A stretch of 20,539 bases of DNA from Candidatus Omnitrophota bacterium (lineage in GTDB: Bacteria; Omnitrophota; Koll11; Zapsychrales; Fredricksoniimonadaceae): NCBI GenBank assembly GCA_015233705.1, contig JADFXE010000015.1, positions 1 to 20,539 of the forward strand. The letters are read 5' to 3'. The stretch is not shown here. More notes on this DNA, generated by a model. That model was not told where the DNA came from and did no database searches. It was given only the letters and a program-made list of their open reading frames with translations. Position 1 is the stretch's first letter.

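Noticed and set aside
18574..19233. 219-codon open frame on the - strand across CPBP module E and the GlmU-like domain
   Set aside because: The sense strand carries an intact GlmU signature, and the antisense frame is Arg/Gly-rich with no motif.

Overview
The window is almost entirely one gene. On the + strand, the frame that contains position 280 has no stop codon from base 1 to the last base (20539). Starting at the ATG at 280, which opens a plausible signal sequence, this gives at least 6,753 codons and still no end. The translation is protein-like nearly throughout. It reads as a membrane-anchored mosaic: repeated transmembrane modules separate degenerate or near-intact versions of ordinary enzyme domains. 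G+C looks a little above 50% by eye. A giant ORF of this style, built from repeated membrane modules and housekeeping-type folds, recalls the giant genes reported from Omnitrophota (Candidatus Omnitrophica). That assignment is an inference from style, since there is no rRNA or marker gene here.

Layout. (1) Bases 1-279: the 5' end of a small divergent membrane-protein gene on the - strand, with a near-consensus promoter, then the start of the giant gene. (2) 280-5200: N-terminal membrane segments, two copies of a 'DGK-WW' module, two copies of an 'LE-NGG-PV' module, and long helical stretches I cannot name. (3) 5200-10035: unassigned sequence, a glutamate/leucine-dehydrogenase-like domain, HEAT-like and TPR-like helices, then more unassigned sequence. 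(4) 10036-18744: five near-identical 110-residue modules (A-E), which I read as CPBP/Rce1-type intramembrane protease folds whose leading catalytic Glu is Gly in every copy. Between them lie an HEFGH membrane metalloprotease-like domain, a degenerate histidine-kinase ATPase-like domain, an HPr-like domain that keeps its phosphorylatable His, unassigned regions and a GNAT acetyltransferase. (5) 18745-20539: a GlmU-like nucleotidyltransferase with its signature loop intact, then an ABC1/UbiB-like kinase domain cut by the window end.

The most unusual feature is two complete toxin-antitoxin operons on the opposite strand, nested inside the giant ORF: a VapBC-type PIN module (11719-12333) and a DUF433/DUF5615 module (17070-17706). 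Each has its own TTGACT-N17-TATTCT promoter, a Shine-Dalgarno site and overlapping antitoxin and toxin genes. Each lies 29-45 bp downstream of a CPBP module of the same subtype (B and D) and just upstream of transmembrane-coding sequence. The giant frame stays open through both cassettes, so their antisense strand is read as low-quality, Gly/Asp/His-rich or Ser/Arg/Thr-rich filler peptide. This looks like a recurring slot in which addiction modules are carried inside a giant gene without breaking it.

The five CPBP modules are mosaics of one another at the DNA level, including a 90-bp perfect match between copies 6.7 kb apart. This points to recombination or gene conversion shaping the gene, and it also makes assembly error a real alternative to exclude. 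Domain names below rest on motif recognition by eye. No homology search was run.
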